This document shows, piece after piece, positions 15,368 to 22,783 of a stretch of DNA of 49,073 nucleotides. The translations under genes and the position numbers were made by a program. The notes beneath the pieces were generated by a model. That model saw only the letters and a list, made by a program, of their open reading frames with translations, searched no databases and was not told the origin of the DNA. The stretch's first letter is position 1. Each line of letters begins with the position of its first letter. Origin of the DNA: Acidobacteriota bacterium (GTDB lineage: Bacteria; Actinomycetota; Acidimicrobiia; Acidimicrobiales; Microtrichaceae); NCBI GenBank assembly GCA_003577145.1, contig QEUP01000030.1, positions 1 through 49,073 of the forward strand. Direction: 5' to 3'.

Positions 15368-17704
15368 ATGCGAGCGATGGCGCGGCTGGTGGCTGCAACG
15401 GCGGTGCTCGCCGGTGCTTTGTGGTCCGGGGCACCCGCCCAGGCCGGCCGGCGTCAGGCAGCGGCAGGTGACTGCTTCCAACTCGCCGAGGGTGCCGAGA
15501 TCTACGGGCCCACCGACGTCAACGCCCAGACCGGGAACGGGGGGCTGTCGGTAGGCCTCAACGAAGCCGGGACCATCTCGGTGTTCAAGTGGCCCTCACC
15601 CTCTTACTACGACCAGGTCAAGTACCACACGACCAGCCGCAGCGAACCTGGCATGGGCGCGGCCGCGAACGCCGGTGCGTTCCTCGGGTTGGTGGTCACG
15701 ACCGCGAACGGCGCTGCGGTGACGTGGCTGCGGGGCTGGGAGCACGAGCAGCACCAGCCCGGCGGCCTCACCGACGAGGTGGTGACCGAGTACCGCGACG
15801 ACGGTCTGGGACTGACGGTCACGGTGAGAGATGTCGTGGCTCACCCCGAGGACGTGCTTGCTCGCCACGTCGAGGTGAGCGCCGACGAGGGCAGCGGCGT
15901 CGAGCAGGCCGACCTGATCGCCTACGAGAACTTCAGCCTCGTCACCTCCAAGATCGAGGCCGTTCCCATACAGGACTGGTGCCTCGAGGAGGAGAACGCC
16001 GACTCGGCGGCTTTCGACGAGGACGCCGATGCCATCGTCCACACCAAAGAGGGAACCGACGCCTCGACCGGCCAGGCGACCTCCGCAGCGGTGGCCATGG
16101 GCTTCGGCGCTGACTCCAACGGCCATCAGGTCGGTTGGGACAGCGAGTTCATCGACGCGAACGAGTCCCCCGATCCACAGTCCGCCGACCCATTGCAGGA
16201 CCTCGCCGATGACGGTGCGCTCACCGGCAACGGGGAGTTCACCGGAGAGACGTCTGCGGCGCTCGCCGTGCCGCTCGATCTGGCGGGAGGCAGTGCCACC
16301 GAGACCCTGTATTTCGCCTCGGCCGCCGGCGGAGCCGACGCGCTCGTCCTGCTCGAAGAGGCGAGGCAGACCGGGTTCGAATCCCTGCTCGACGCCAAGA
16401 ACGGCTGGCTCGATGATCTGCTGGCTGGTGCGCCGATGCCTGCAACCGACGAGGAGGAGGTGCTGGCGCTGGCCGAGCGGGCGCTGGTGACGTTGGTGAC
16501 CGACATCGACCGCGATACCAACGCCGTCGTCGCGTCGATCGCCACCCAGAGCCCCTACGGCGAGGACTGGCCCCGCGACGGTGCCTTCTTCGACTACACC
16601 CTCGACACCATCGGGCTGCACGACATCGTCGCCGAGCGCGAGCAGTTCTACGCCGAAGCCCAGAGCACGCCGGACGACCCGCTGCCCGGCGTCCCCGCAG
16701 GCCACTGGGCGATGAACTACTACGCCGACGGAGTCGTGGGCGGCCCCATCGCCTGGGAGATCGACCAGACCGGCTACGTGTTGTGGAACTTCTGGGAGCA
16801 CTACCGGGCCAGCGGCGATGCCGAGCAACTCGAATCGGTCTACCCGACGGTCCGCCTCGCCGCCGATGCCCTCGCTGCGTGCATCGACGAGGCGACCGGC
16901 CTGCAGTGCGTGGCCCACGAGGACGACAACCCGCAGCAGACCCAGTCCATCGTGGGGGCGGCTACCACGTGGATGGGTCTGGACGCGGCGGCGTCCGCCG
17001 CTGAGGTCCTGGGTGAGGACGACGACGCCCGCCGCTGGGCTGACCGCCGCGACGAGTTGGGGGCCGCCATCGACGAGCACCTCTACGAGGGCGGTTCCTA
17101 CGGCGGCGGTTCGGCCCCCCTCATCTGGCCGGTCTGCTACGAGCCGGGAGACCCGGCCCGGATGGAGAGCCACCTGGAGGCCGCTTGGGAGGGGACGGAG
17201 CCGACCTTCTCCGCACCCTCCGTCGATGCCCCCGACCGGGGCCAGTACGAGGCCAAGGCGCTGCTGGCCCTGGCCAAGTACTGGAAGGACGACGAGGCGA
17301 GGATGGAGGAGGTGCGTGAGGGCCTGCGCTGGCTGGCGGGCGAGCACGCCCAGCCGGGAACCCACGTCATGGGGGAGGCGTGGGCAGTGGCAGACGGCGA
17401 GGTGATCAGCGTGGTGAGCATGCCCCATGCCTGGGAACAGGTGCTGTTCTACCTGGCTTCGCTCGAGGCCTGGCCTCCCGACGAGGTGGCCGACGCCGAC
17501 GCGGGCTGCGACGGCGTGCTCGGCGCGATCAGGTACTCCGGGGAGCCGGGGGTGGATGCGGTCGACCAAGACGACAGCGAAGAAGACCGAGGAGGAGCCT
17601 CCGGTTCGGCGACGATCATCGCCATCCTGCTCCTGGCGGCCGCCACCGCCGCACTGCTGTGGGTGGCATCGCGGGCCGTGAAGCACCGGGTCGGTCGCAG
17701 GTGA
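15368..17704 (+). CDS. Secreted, membrane-anchored GH15-like glucoamylase-type hydrolase
   Basis: 778 residues. A signal peptide (RLVAATAVLAGALWSGAPAQA) and a C-terminal membrane helix (ATIIAILLLAAATAALLWVASRAV) followed by basic residues predict an extracellular enzyme anchored at its C-terminus. An N-terminal beta-sandwich (to about 340) precedes an alpha/alpha six-barrel with YGEDWPRDGAFFDYTLD and WEIDQTGYVLWNFWEHY, as in GH15 glucoamylase and dextranase-like proteins. It probably hydrolyses alpha-glucans, but I cannot fix the substrate or both catalytic acids. The ATG at 15368 precedes the signal peptide directly. It is divergent from the cupredoxin gene. Confidence 0.8.
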   Translation: MRAMARLVAATAVLAGALWSGAPAQAGRRQAAAGDCFQLAEGAEIYGPTDVNAQTGNGGLSVGLNEAGTISVFKWPSPSYYDQVKYHTTSRSEPGMGAAANAGAFLGLVVTTANGAAVTWLRGWEHEQHQPGGLTDEVVTEYRDDGLGLTVTVRDVVAHPEDVLARHVEVSADEGSGVEQADLIAYENFSLVTSKIEAVPIQDWCLEEENADSAAFDEDADAIVHTKEGTDASTGQATSAAVAMGFGADSNGHQVGWDSEFIDANESPDPQSADPLQDLADDGALTGNGEFTGETSAALAVPLDLAGGSATETLYFASAAGGADALVLLEEARQTGFESLLDAKNGWLDDLLAGAPMPATDEEEVLALAERALVTLVTDIDRDTNAVVASIATQSPYGEDWPRDGAFFDYTLDTIGLHDIVAEREQFYAEAQSTPDDPLPGVPAGHWAMNYYADGVVGGPIAWEIDQTGYVLWNFWEHYRASGDAEQLESVYPTVRLAADALAACIDEATGLQCVAHEDDNPQQTQSIVGAATTWMGLDAAASAAEVLGEDDDARRWADRRDELGAAIDEHLYEGGSYGGGSAPLIWPVCYEPGDPARMESHLEAAWEGTEPTFSAPSVDAPDRGQYEAKALLALAKYWKDDEARMEEVREGLRWLAGEHAQPGTHVMGEAWAVADGEVISVVSMPHAWEQVLFYLASLEAWPPDEVADADAGCDGVLGAIRYSGEPGVDAVDQDDSEEDRGGASGSATIIAILLLAAATAALLWVASRAVKHRVGRR

Positions 17705-17750
17705 GACCGCTTTAGCGGGCGCGCACCGTCACCACCTAACCTCGCCCGTC

Positions 17751-18512
17751 ATGGATATCAACGGAGCATCGGCAATCGTCACCGGCGGGGCGTCGGGCAT
17801 GGGCGCGGCGACATCCCGCCTGCTCGCGGAGAACGGCGTCAAGGTCGTCATCGCCGACCTCAACGCCGACAAGGGCGAGGTGCTGGCCAAAGAGATCGAC
17901 GGCGTCTTCGCCCCCTGCAACGTCACCGAGAGCGACGAGGTCGCCGCCGCCGTGGCGGCCGCCAAGGAGCTGGGCCCTGTCCGGGTCTGCGTCAACTGCG
18001 CCGGTATCGGCTGGGCGCAGCGCACGATCGGCAAGGACGGTACTCCACACGACATCGGGGCGTTCAACACGGTGCTGCAGGTGAACGTGGTCGGCACGTT
18101 CAACGGGATCCGCTTGGCGGCCCAGGCGATGGCCGAGACCGAGCCGCTGGCCGACAACGAGCGGGGCGCGATCGTCAACACCTCCTCGGCGGCGGCCTTC
18201 GACGGGCAGATCGGCCAGGCGTCCTATTCGGCTTCCAAGGGGGCCATCGTGGGCATGACCCTGCCGATCGCACGCGACCTGGCTGCGGTCGGGGTGCGCA
18301 TCAACACGATCGCTCCCGGGCTGGTCGACACGCCCCTGCTGGGACTGCTCCCGGATCCGCAGAAGAAGGCGCTGGGCGAAACCGTGCTGTTCCCCAAGCG
18401 GCTGGCCACCCCCGAGGAGTTCGCGCACCTCGCGTTGGAGCTGATCACCAACAGCTACATGAACGGCGAGACGATCCGCATGGATGGCGGTATCCGCATG
18501 CAGCCCAAGTGA
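17751..18512 (+). CDS. SDR oxidoreductase, HSD10-like 3-hydroxyacyl-CoA dehydrogenase type
   Basis: 253 residues. IVTGGASGMGAATSRLL is the TGxxxGxG NAD(P)-binding turn, IADLNAD ends strand beta-2 with the Asp that favours NAD, and the NCAGIG motif follows. The catalytic Ser is in NTSSAAAF, with YSASK supplying Tyr and Lys. The insertion with ETEPLADNERGAIVNTSS and the tail LELITNSYMNGETIRMDGGIRM are typical of HSD17B10/type 2 3-hydroxyacyl-CoA dehydrogenase, which acts in beta-oxidation. A TAACCT box at 17737-17742 ends eight bases before the ATG, so the transcript is probably leaderless. It is convergent with the HAD phosphatase gene. Confidence 0.88.
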   Translation: MDINGASAIVTGGASGMGAATSRLLAENGVKVVIADLNADKGEVLAKEIDGVFAPCNVTESDEVAAAVAAAKELGPVRVCVNCAGIGWAQRTIGKDGTPHDIGAFNTVLQVNVVGTFNGIRLAAQAMAETEPLADNERGAIVNTSSAAAFDGQIGQASYSASKGAIVGMTLPIARDLAAVGVRINTIAPGLVDTPLLGLLPDPQKKALGETVLFPKRLATPEEFAHLALELITNSYMNGETIRMDGGIRMQPK

Positions 18513-18522
18513 GCGTGTGGCT

Positions 18523-19161
18523 TCACGGGTTGCGGGCGATGACGCAGCGGGGTCTGATCCGCACGGCGTGATCTGCCAGCGACAGCATCGCCTCGTCGCC
18601 GGCGGAGTTGCCATAGGCCCACAACTCGGTGGGCTCCCCGCCCAGGTACTCCCTCAACCGCCGCACCTTCTCGTTGCCGCGCACGTTGGGCCTCTTCAAC
18701 TTCCCCGTCAGGCGCCCGTCCTCGCCAACCTCCAACTCGATGCAGATCAGGTGATCGAAGCCGAGCTCCCGGGCGACGTGGCGCAGGTAGCAGTCCAAAG
18801 ACGCCGAGACCATCACCAACTCGTGGTCCTGCTCGCGGTGCCACCGCAAGCGCTCGATGACGTCGCTACGGTACCGGCTCGGTAGCTCCGTCGCGTAGGC
18901 CCGGCCGGCGCGGCTCACCTCTTCGCAGGAGCGACCCGCGAAGATCCTCGCGAGCACCCGTTCCTTGGTTGCGTCACGCTGCTGGTCCCCACCTCGGCGG
19001 GCGATCAGGCGCGGTGACTCCGCCAGCAGGGTGGCGGCGAGGGCTCGCCTACCGGCAACCCGGGCCAGGAAGCCGGCAAGCGTGTCGCGCCTGGTGATGG
19101 TGCCGTCGAAGTCGAAGGCGGCGACGACGCCGGATCTGCGCTGCGCATCGCCACCGGTCAC
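18523..19161 (-). CDS. HAD-IB family phosphatase (SerB-like)
   Basis: 212 residues from GTG 19161, which overlaps the TGA of the SRPBCC gene by four bases; a longer upstream frame is not coding. FDFDGTIT gives the nucleophile Asp17 and the acid Asp19. MVSASLD is motif II and YGNSAGDEAML is motif IV. KRPNVRGNEKVRRLREYLG is motif III with its Lys, in the arrangement of subfamily IB (phosphoserine phosphatase-like and lysophosphatidate-type). The substrate is not determinable. It is last in the cluster with the thioredoxin-like, DprE2-like and SRPBCC genes. Confidence 0.85.
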   Translation of the reverse strand: MTGGDAQRRSGVVAAFDFDGTITRRDTLAGFLARVAGRRALAATLLAESPRLIARRGGDQQRDATKERVLARIFAGRSCEEVSRAGRAYATELPSRYRSDVIERLRWHREQDHELVMVSASLDCYLRHVARELGFDHLICIELEVGEDGRLTGKLKRPNVRGNEKVRRLREYLGGEPTELWAYGNSAGDEAMLSLADHAVRIRPRCVIARNP

Positions 19162-19619
19162 GCAGAACCGGAGGTGACGATCTCGTCGAGGCGCTCCAGC
19201 GTTCGTTCCATCGATTCGGGGTGCTTCTCGGGGTAGCGCATCAGCTCGATGTAGCGGGGCGAGATCGACGTCGACCAGTCGAAGGTCTCGGTGACCTCTG
19301 TGCCGCCTTCGACCGGTTCGAGCCGGTAGCGCCACCGGTGCCGGCCCAGGTGGGCCCAGGCGATCAGCCGGTTCTCGTCGTATTCGACGACCTTGCTGGT
19401 GATGCGGTACGGAATGCCGATCTTCATGTCCATCCGGAACCGGGATCCGAGCTCGAGCTTGGCAGCGTCGGTCTTGCGATTTCCTCGAACCGTTCCCGAT
19501 CCGTCCATCGCTGAGTGCATGGCCGGATCCCGCAGTACGCCGAAGATCGCCTCGGGCCGGGCCGCGATGACCCGGCTCACCGAGACCTGCCGATCCTTGC
19601 TCGCGGTTTGCTCAGCCAT
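19158..19619 (-). CDS. SRPBCC (START-like/polyketide cyclase) family protein
   Basis: 153 residues. VSVSRVIAARPEAIFGVLRDPAMHSAMDGSG is the typical opening strand and helix of SRPBCC lipid-binding folds. FRMDMKIGIPYRITSKVVEYDENRLIAWAH and the final long helix (MERTLERLDEIV) complete the helix-grip shape. Members bind hydrophobic ligands; the ligand is unknown. It is translationally coupled to the downstream HAD gene and lies 12 bp from the SDR gene. Confidence 0.8.
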   Translation of the reverse strand: MAEQTASKDRQVSVSRVIAARPEAIFGVLRDPAMHSAMDGSGTVRGNRKTDAAKLELGSRFRMDMKIGIPYRITSKVVEYDENRLIAWAHLGRHRWRYRLEPVEGGTEVTETFDWSTSISPRYIELMRYPEKHPESMERTLERLDEIVTSGSA

Positions 19620-19631
19620 GCAGCCAGCTTC

Positions 19632-20396
19632 TCACCGGGCCGACACGAGCCGCCACAGCGGGCGGGGTAGGTGGTGGAACACCACGAACACCCACCGCAG
19701 AACCGGCGGCACCCAGACGATCTCGCTTCCGCGGGCGAGGCCTGTGGTGATGGCTGAAGCCACCTGCTCGGGTGTCGTGGCGAAGGGAGCCTCGTCCAAA
19801 CCCTCGGTCATCTTCGAGCGGACGAAGCCGGGCCGGACGATCATCACCCTCGCTCCGCTGCCGCTGAGCGCGTCGCCGAGACCTTGGGCGAAGCCGTCGA
19901 GGCCGGCCTTGGTCGACCCGTAGACGAAGTTGGTCTTCCTGACCCGCTCACCGGCGACTGAGGACAAGAACACGAGCGTGCCGTGGCCCTGGCGGCGGAA
20001 GCGCTCTGCTACTTGCAGGCCCGTGGAGATCGCACCCGCGAAGTTGGTCACGGCGGCCTCCGCTGCCGAGGCCGGATCCTTGTCGAAGGCCTGTTGATCA
20101 CCGAGTACCCCGAAGGCGAACAGCACCAGGTCGATGTCACCGTGACGGTCGAAGATCTCATCTATGAGCTTCTCGTGGGCGGTCAGATCCCGGCTGTCGA
20201 AGCCCACCAGGTCGACGGTCGTGGCCCCTGCCGATCGGAGTCGCTCGGCGTCGTGGGCGAGGTCCTCGGGCTTGCGTGCGGCCAGCACCACTGTCCGGCA
20301 CCGATCGGCGACCATCCGCTGGACAGTCGCGAGGGCGATCTCGGAGCCGCCGCCGAGGACGAGCACAGATTGGACTCCACCTAGGGCGTCGCGCAT
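19632..20396 (-). CDS. SDR oxidoreductase, DprE2-like (decaprenylphosphoryl-keto-ribose reductase type)
   Basis: 254 residues. VLVLGGGSEIALATVQRM is the DprE2-type nucleotide-binding start (GGxSEIA). FAFGVLGDQ, FLSSVAGERVRKTNFVYGSTKAGLDGF (Ser, Tyr, Lys catalytic set) and RPGFVRSKMTEG are close to DprE2. The hydrophobic C-terminal helix (PPVLRWVFVVFHHLPRPLWRLV) also fits. DprE2 reduces the keto intermediate in decaprenylphosphoryl-arabinose synthesis for the actinobacterial wall. DprE1 is not in the window, so an unrelated reduction is possible. Confidence 0.75.
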   Translation of the reverse strand: MRDALGGVQSVLVLGGGSEIALATVQRMVADRCRTVVLAARKPEDLAHDAERLRSAGATTVDLVGFDSRDLTAHEKLIDEIFDRHGDIDLVLFAFGVLGDQQAFDKDPASAAEAAVTNFAGAISTGLQVAERFRRQGHGTLVFLSSVAGERVRKTNFVYGSTKAGLDGFAQGLGDALSGSGARVMIVRPGFVRSKMTEGLDEAPFATTPEQVASAITTGLARGSEIVWVPPVLRWVFVVFHHLPRPLWRLVSAR

Positions 20397-20458
20397 GGCA
20401 TCTGTCTAGCTGATCGGTGAGCGGGGGAGAAGCGGGCCGAGGTGGTCCTCGGGAGTGA

Positions 20459-21115
20459 CTACTGCGACAGCAGGTTCTCGATCTCGCTCTCGAGCCGGTC
20501 TGCCCCGAGCATCGTCACCAGCAGGCGCGAGCGGCCGTCCTGGTTGACGAAGAGCCAGGCGGGCTGGGCGCTCACGCCGAAGCGGGCCCAGAGGCTGTCG
20601 TCGGTGAGATGAGGCATGCCGCCCAGGCCGAACTGCTCGACGAAGGAGGCGTACTCCGAAGTGCTGCTGCCACCGGCCATGCCGATGAAGTTCACCCGAT
20701 CCCCGTAGGTTTGCGTTGCCGCTGCGACCGCAGGGGCTTCTGCGCGGCAGAAGCTTCACCAGGGGGCCCAGAACCACAGGATCGTGTCGGTACCTGCGTA
20801 GTCGGTTCCGGTGAGCGTGCCGCCGTCGAGGGTCGGTCCGCTGAACTCGAGCTCGGGAACAGACGGTGCTGGAGGTGCCGTGGTCGTAGTGGTGGTGGGC
20901 GCCCCGGTCGTGGTGGGTGCGGCCGTGGGCTGGGGGGCAGCGGTCGTCGGGAGGTCCGGGGTGGTCACGGAGCCATCGAGTGTCTGCGAGGAGCTCACGG
21001 TCGAGGCGTCACTGCCGGCGGTCTCGCCGGCACCGGAACCGGTCGCGCAACCGAATGACACCGCGAGGGACGCGGCGGCCAGCAGTCCGGTGACCGATCG
21101 CTGCACCTCACCCAC
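20459..21115 (-). CDS. Probable selenoprotein: MPT53/DsbE-like thioredoxin-fold lipoprotein with UxxC active site
   Basis: 218 codons from GTG 21115 (GTG 21106 also possible) to TAG 20459, with one in-frame TGA at 20756-20758 (codon 120). Before it the frame has a signal peptide with a possible lipidation Cys23, a Thr/Pro linker and the start of a TlpA/DsbE domain ending LWFWAPW. After the TGA it continues SFCRAEAP, then DRVNFIGMAGG, and the cis-proline segment SAQPAWLFVNQDG, to the end of the domain. The TGA therefore replaces exactly the first Cys of WCxxC; MPT53-type proteins read WFWTPWCPFCNAEAP here. A hairpin with a GGUC loop follows (20718-20737). It would act as an extracytoplasmic thiol oxidoreductase. 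A Cys-to-stop mutation is the alternative. Confidence 0.75.
20718..20758 (-). promoter_or_regulatory. Candidate bacterial SECIS element after the in-frame UGA
   Basis: On the minus strand the UGA is followed after 26 nt by the tetraloop GGUC (20726-20729), closed by CUGC/GCAG. Beyond one C-C mismatch, GCC/GGC extends the stem (20718-20737). The E. coli fdhF SECIS also has a GGUC loop bound by SelB. A second perfect hairpin, GCTTCTGC-CGC-GCAGAAGC (20736-20754), lies directly after the UGA and shares two bases with it. Both are seen in the sequence; SelB recognition is inferred. Confidence 0.65.
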
Positions 21116-21185
21116 TCTATGGGCAGGGTCGGGCCTCCGGACCGCGGCCGGCGGGAACCCCGGAGGTCGCCACTACTCTCTTGTC

Positions 21186-21275
21186 GTGGCTACGAGGAAG
21201 CTGATCATCGCCGCGCTGATCGCCGGCCTGGCGATCCTGGTCGCCTTCGCCGTCCTGGTGCTGGTGTCCTACTGA
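21186..21275 (+). CDS. 29-residue single-span membrane protein
   Basis: A GTG at 21186 opens a frame beginning VATRKLIIAALIAGLAIL and ending VLVLVSY before a TGA. Two basic residues precede a hydrophobic stretch of about 23 residues, which is one membrane helix with its N-terminus inside. A TACTCT box ends eight bases before the GTG, suggesting a leaderless transcript. It is divergent from the selenoprotein gene with only 70 bp between, so the two may share control. The coding call rests on the composition and the promoter-like box. Confidence 0.5.
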   Translation: MATRKLIIAALIAGLAILVAFAVLVLVSY

Positions 21276-21387
21276 GCTCTCGGCGGGGGCGGCCAGAGCG
21301 GGATATGGGTGACGCCGAGCGCGGTTTGCGTTTCGCTGGCTACACTTGGCGCGAAGCGGGCGGAGACATCCGACAGAGACGGTCTCC

Positions 21388-22569
21388 ATGCCCGGAAGAG
21401 TCTTCGCAGTGGTGCTGACCCTGGCGCTTCTCTTCGCGCCGGTGGAGGCTTCCCCGCTCGAGGGCGATCTCGATGACAGCCTCGACGAGAACGCGGCCCA
21501 GCAGCAGGCCGCCGAAGACGAGCTGAACGTCCTCGAGGCCTCGGACCTCCAACTCGAGTCCGAGTTGAGCCGGCTAGGCCAACAGATCGAGGACCACCGG
21601 CGCCTCCTGGCCGTGACCTCGTGGGAGATCATGGAAGCCGAGGCCGAGATGGCCCGTCTCAACGACGAGATCCTCGCGGCCGAGCAGGCGGTCGAGGAGG
21701 CCACCGAAGCCGTCAAAGAGCGTGCGATCGACGCCTACATGCAGCCGCAGATGGCTGAGGCGGCCGCGCTGCTCGCCGCCGAGGACATGAACCAGTTCGG
21801 TGAGCGGCTCGTCATGATCGAGCAGCTTCACGAACGGGACCGTGAGATCCTCCTCGCCAAGGAGGAGGCCGAGAGGCGCCTGGGGGAGAAGCGCGCCGAG
21901 GTGGCGGTGGCCGAGGCACACCTGAAGGAGCTGCACGAGCGCACCAACGACGCGCTCGCCGAGATGGAGGCCGATCAGCACCAACAGCTCCTCGTGAAGG
22001 AGACCCTCGACCAGCGCATCGCCGAGCTCGAGGACGAGATAGGCGCGCTCGAGGCCGAGGAGGCCACGATCGCGTCCCTGATAGCCGCCCGTGAATCCGA
22101 GGTCGGGGGTCCGCCCGCGGCGAGGGCACCTGAGGACGAGCCGCCGTCTGCGCCCGCACCGGTCCCGACCACGACGACGACGACGATCGCGAACCCACCC
22201 TCCGACGGGCTGATCTGGCCGACGTCGGGGGTGGTCACCTCCGAGTTCGGGATGCGGTGGGGTCGCATGCACAACGGGATCGACATCGCGGCCCCCCTCG
22301 GCACGTCGATCTGGGCGGCGGCGTCGGGCCAGGTGTTCTTCGTGGGTTACCAGGGCGGCTACGGGAACACCGTCATGATCGACCATGGCAACGGGCTGGT
22401 GACCCTCTACGCACACCAGAGCTCGATGGCCGTGTACAGCGGCCAGTACGTCGACCAGGGTCAGGTGATCGGCTACGTCGGGAGCACCGGCAACTCCACC
22501 GGCCCGCACCTGCACTTCGAGACCCGGGTCAACGGCGCCCCCCAGAACCCCCGCAACCACCTCCCCTAA
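21388..22569 (+). CDS. Secreted M23 (LytM-type) peptidase with N-terminal coiled coil
   Basis: 393 residues from ATG 21388, which directly precedes a signal peptide (RVFAVVLTLALLFAPVEA). Residues about 35-230 form a long Glu/Ala/Leu-rich coiled coil like EnvC/CwlO-type proteins, then a Pro/Thr linker. The M23 domain contains HNGIDIAAP (zinc His and Asp), TLYAHQS and GPHLHFE (HxH), so the zinc site is complete and the enzyme is probably active on peptidoglycan cross-links, or an activator of amidases. Start choice excludes 14 upstream codons with no signal-like character. Confidence 0.85.
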   Translation: MPGRVFAVVLTLALLFAPVEASPLEGDLDDSLDENAAQQQAAEDELNVLEASDLQLESELSRLGQQIEDHRRLLAVTSWEIMEAEAEMARLNDEILAAEQAVEEATEAVKERAIDAYMQPQMAEAAALLAAEDMNQFGERLVMIEQLHERDREILLAKEEAERRLGEKRAEVAVAEAHLKELHERTNDALAEMEADQHQQLLVKETLDQRIAELEDEIGALEAEEATIASLIAARESEVGGPPAARAPEDEPPSAPAPVPTTTTTTIANPPSDGLIWPTSGVVTSEFGMRWGRMHNGIDIAAPLGTSIWAAASGQVFFVGYQGGYGNTVMIDHGNGLVTLYAHQSSMAVYSGQYVDQGQVIGYVGSTGNSTGPHLHFETRVNGAPQNPRNHLP

Positions 22570-22783
22570 GGCTGCGGAGCCTGCGGCGCAGCAGCGGGTA
22601 GGCGAGAACCCGATGGCGAAGCCCGCGCCACCTGCGGTGGCGCCATGTGGCAGGGCTGCGGAGCCTGCGGCGAAGCAGCGGGAACCACAGAACCCGATCG
22701 GCGGAGACGGGTGCTGCGGTAGCAGCACCCAGCGTCAACGGTAGGCTCCAAAACGGACCGAATCCGCGAAAGAGGATGCTTCA
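22570..22783. repeat. Two tandem 84-bp palindromic repeat units (REP-like)
   Basis: GGCTGCGGAGCCTGCGGC... starts at 22570 and again at 22654 (29 bp with one mismatch), and AGAACCCGAT recurs at 22605 and 22689, giving an 84-bp period. Unit 1 contains the hairpin GCGCCACC-TGC-GGTGGCGC (22625-22643). Unit 2 contains GGGTGCTGC-GGTA-GCAGCACCC (22709-22730), which could stop transcription from the M23 gene although no T-run follows. A TAGGCT box (22742-22747) after the repeats is the likely -10 of the dihydrolipoyl dehydrogenase gene, which has AGAGGA at 22770-22775. A related element occurs at 47868-47922. Confidence 0.7.

Noticed and set aside
22570-22783. tRNA or CRISPR in the repeat-rich gap
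   Set aside because: The hairpins do not form a cloverleaf and the repeats are only two tandem 84-bp units.
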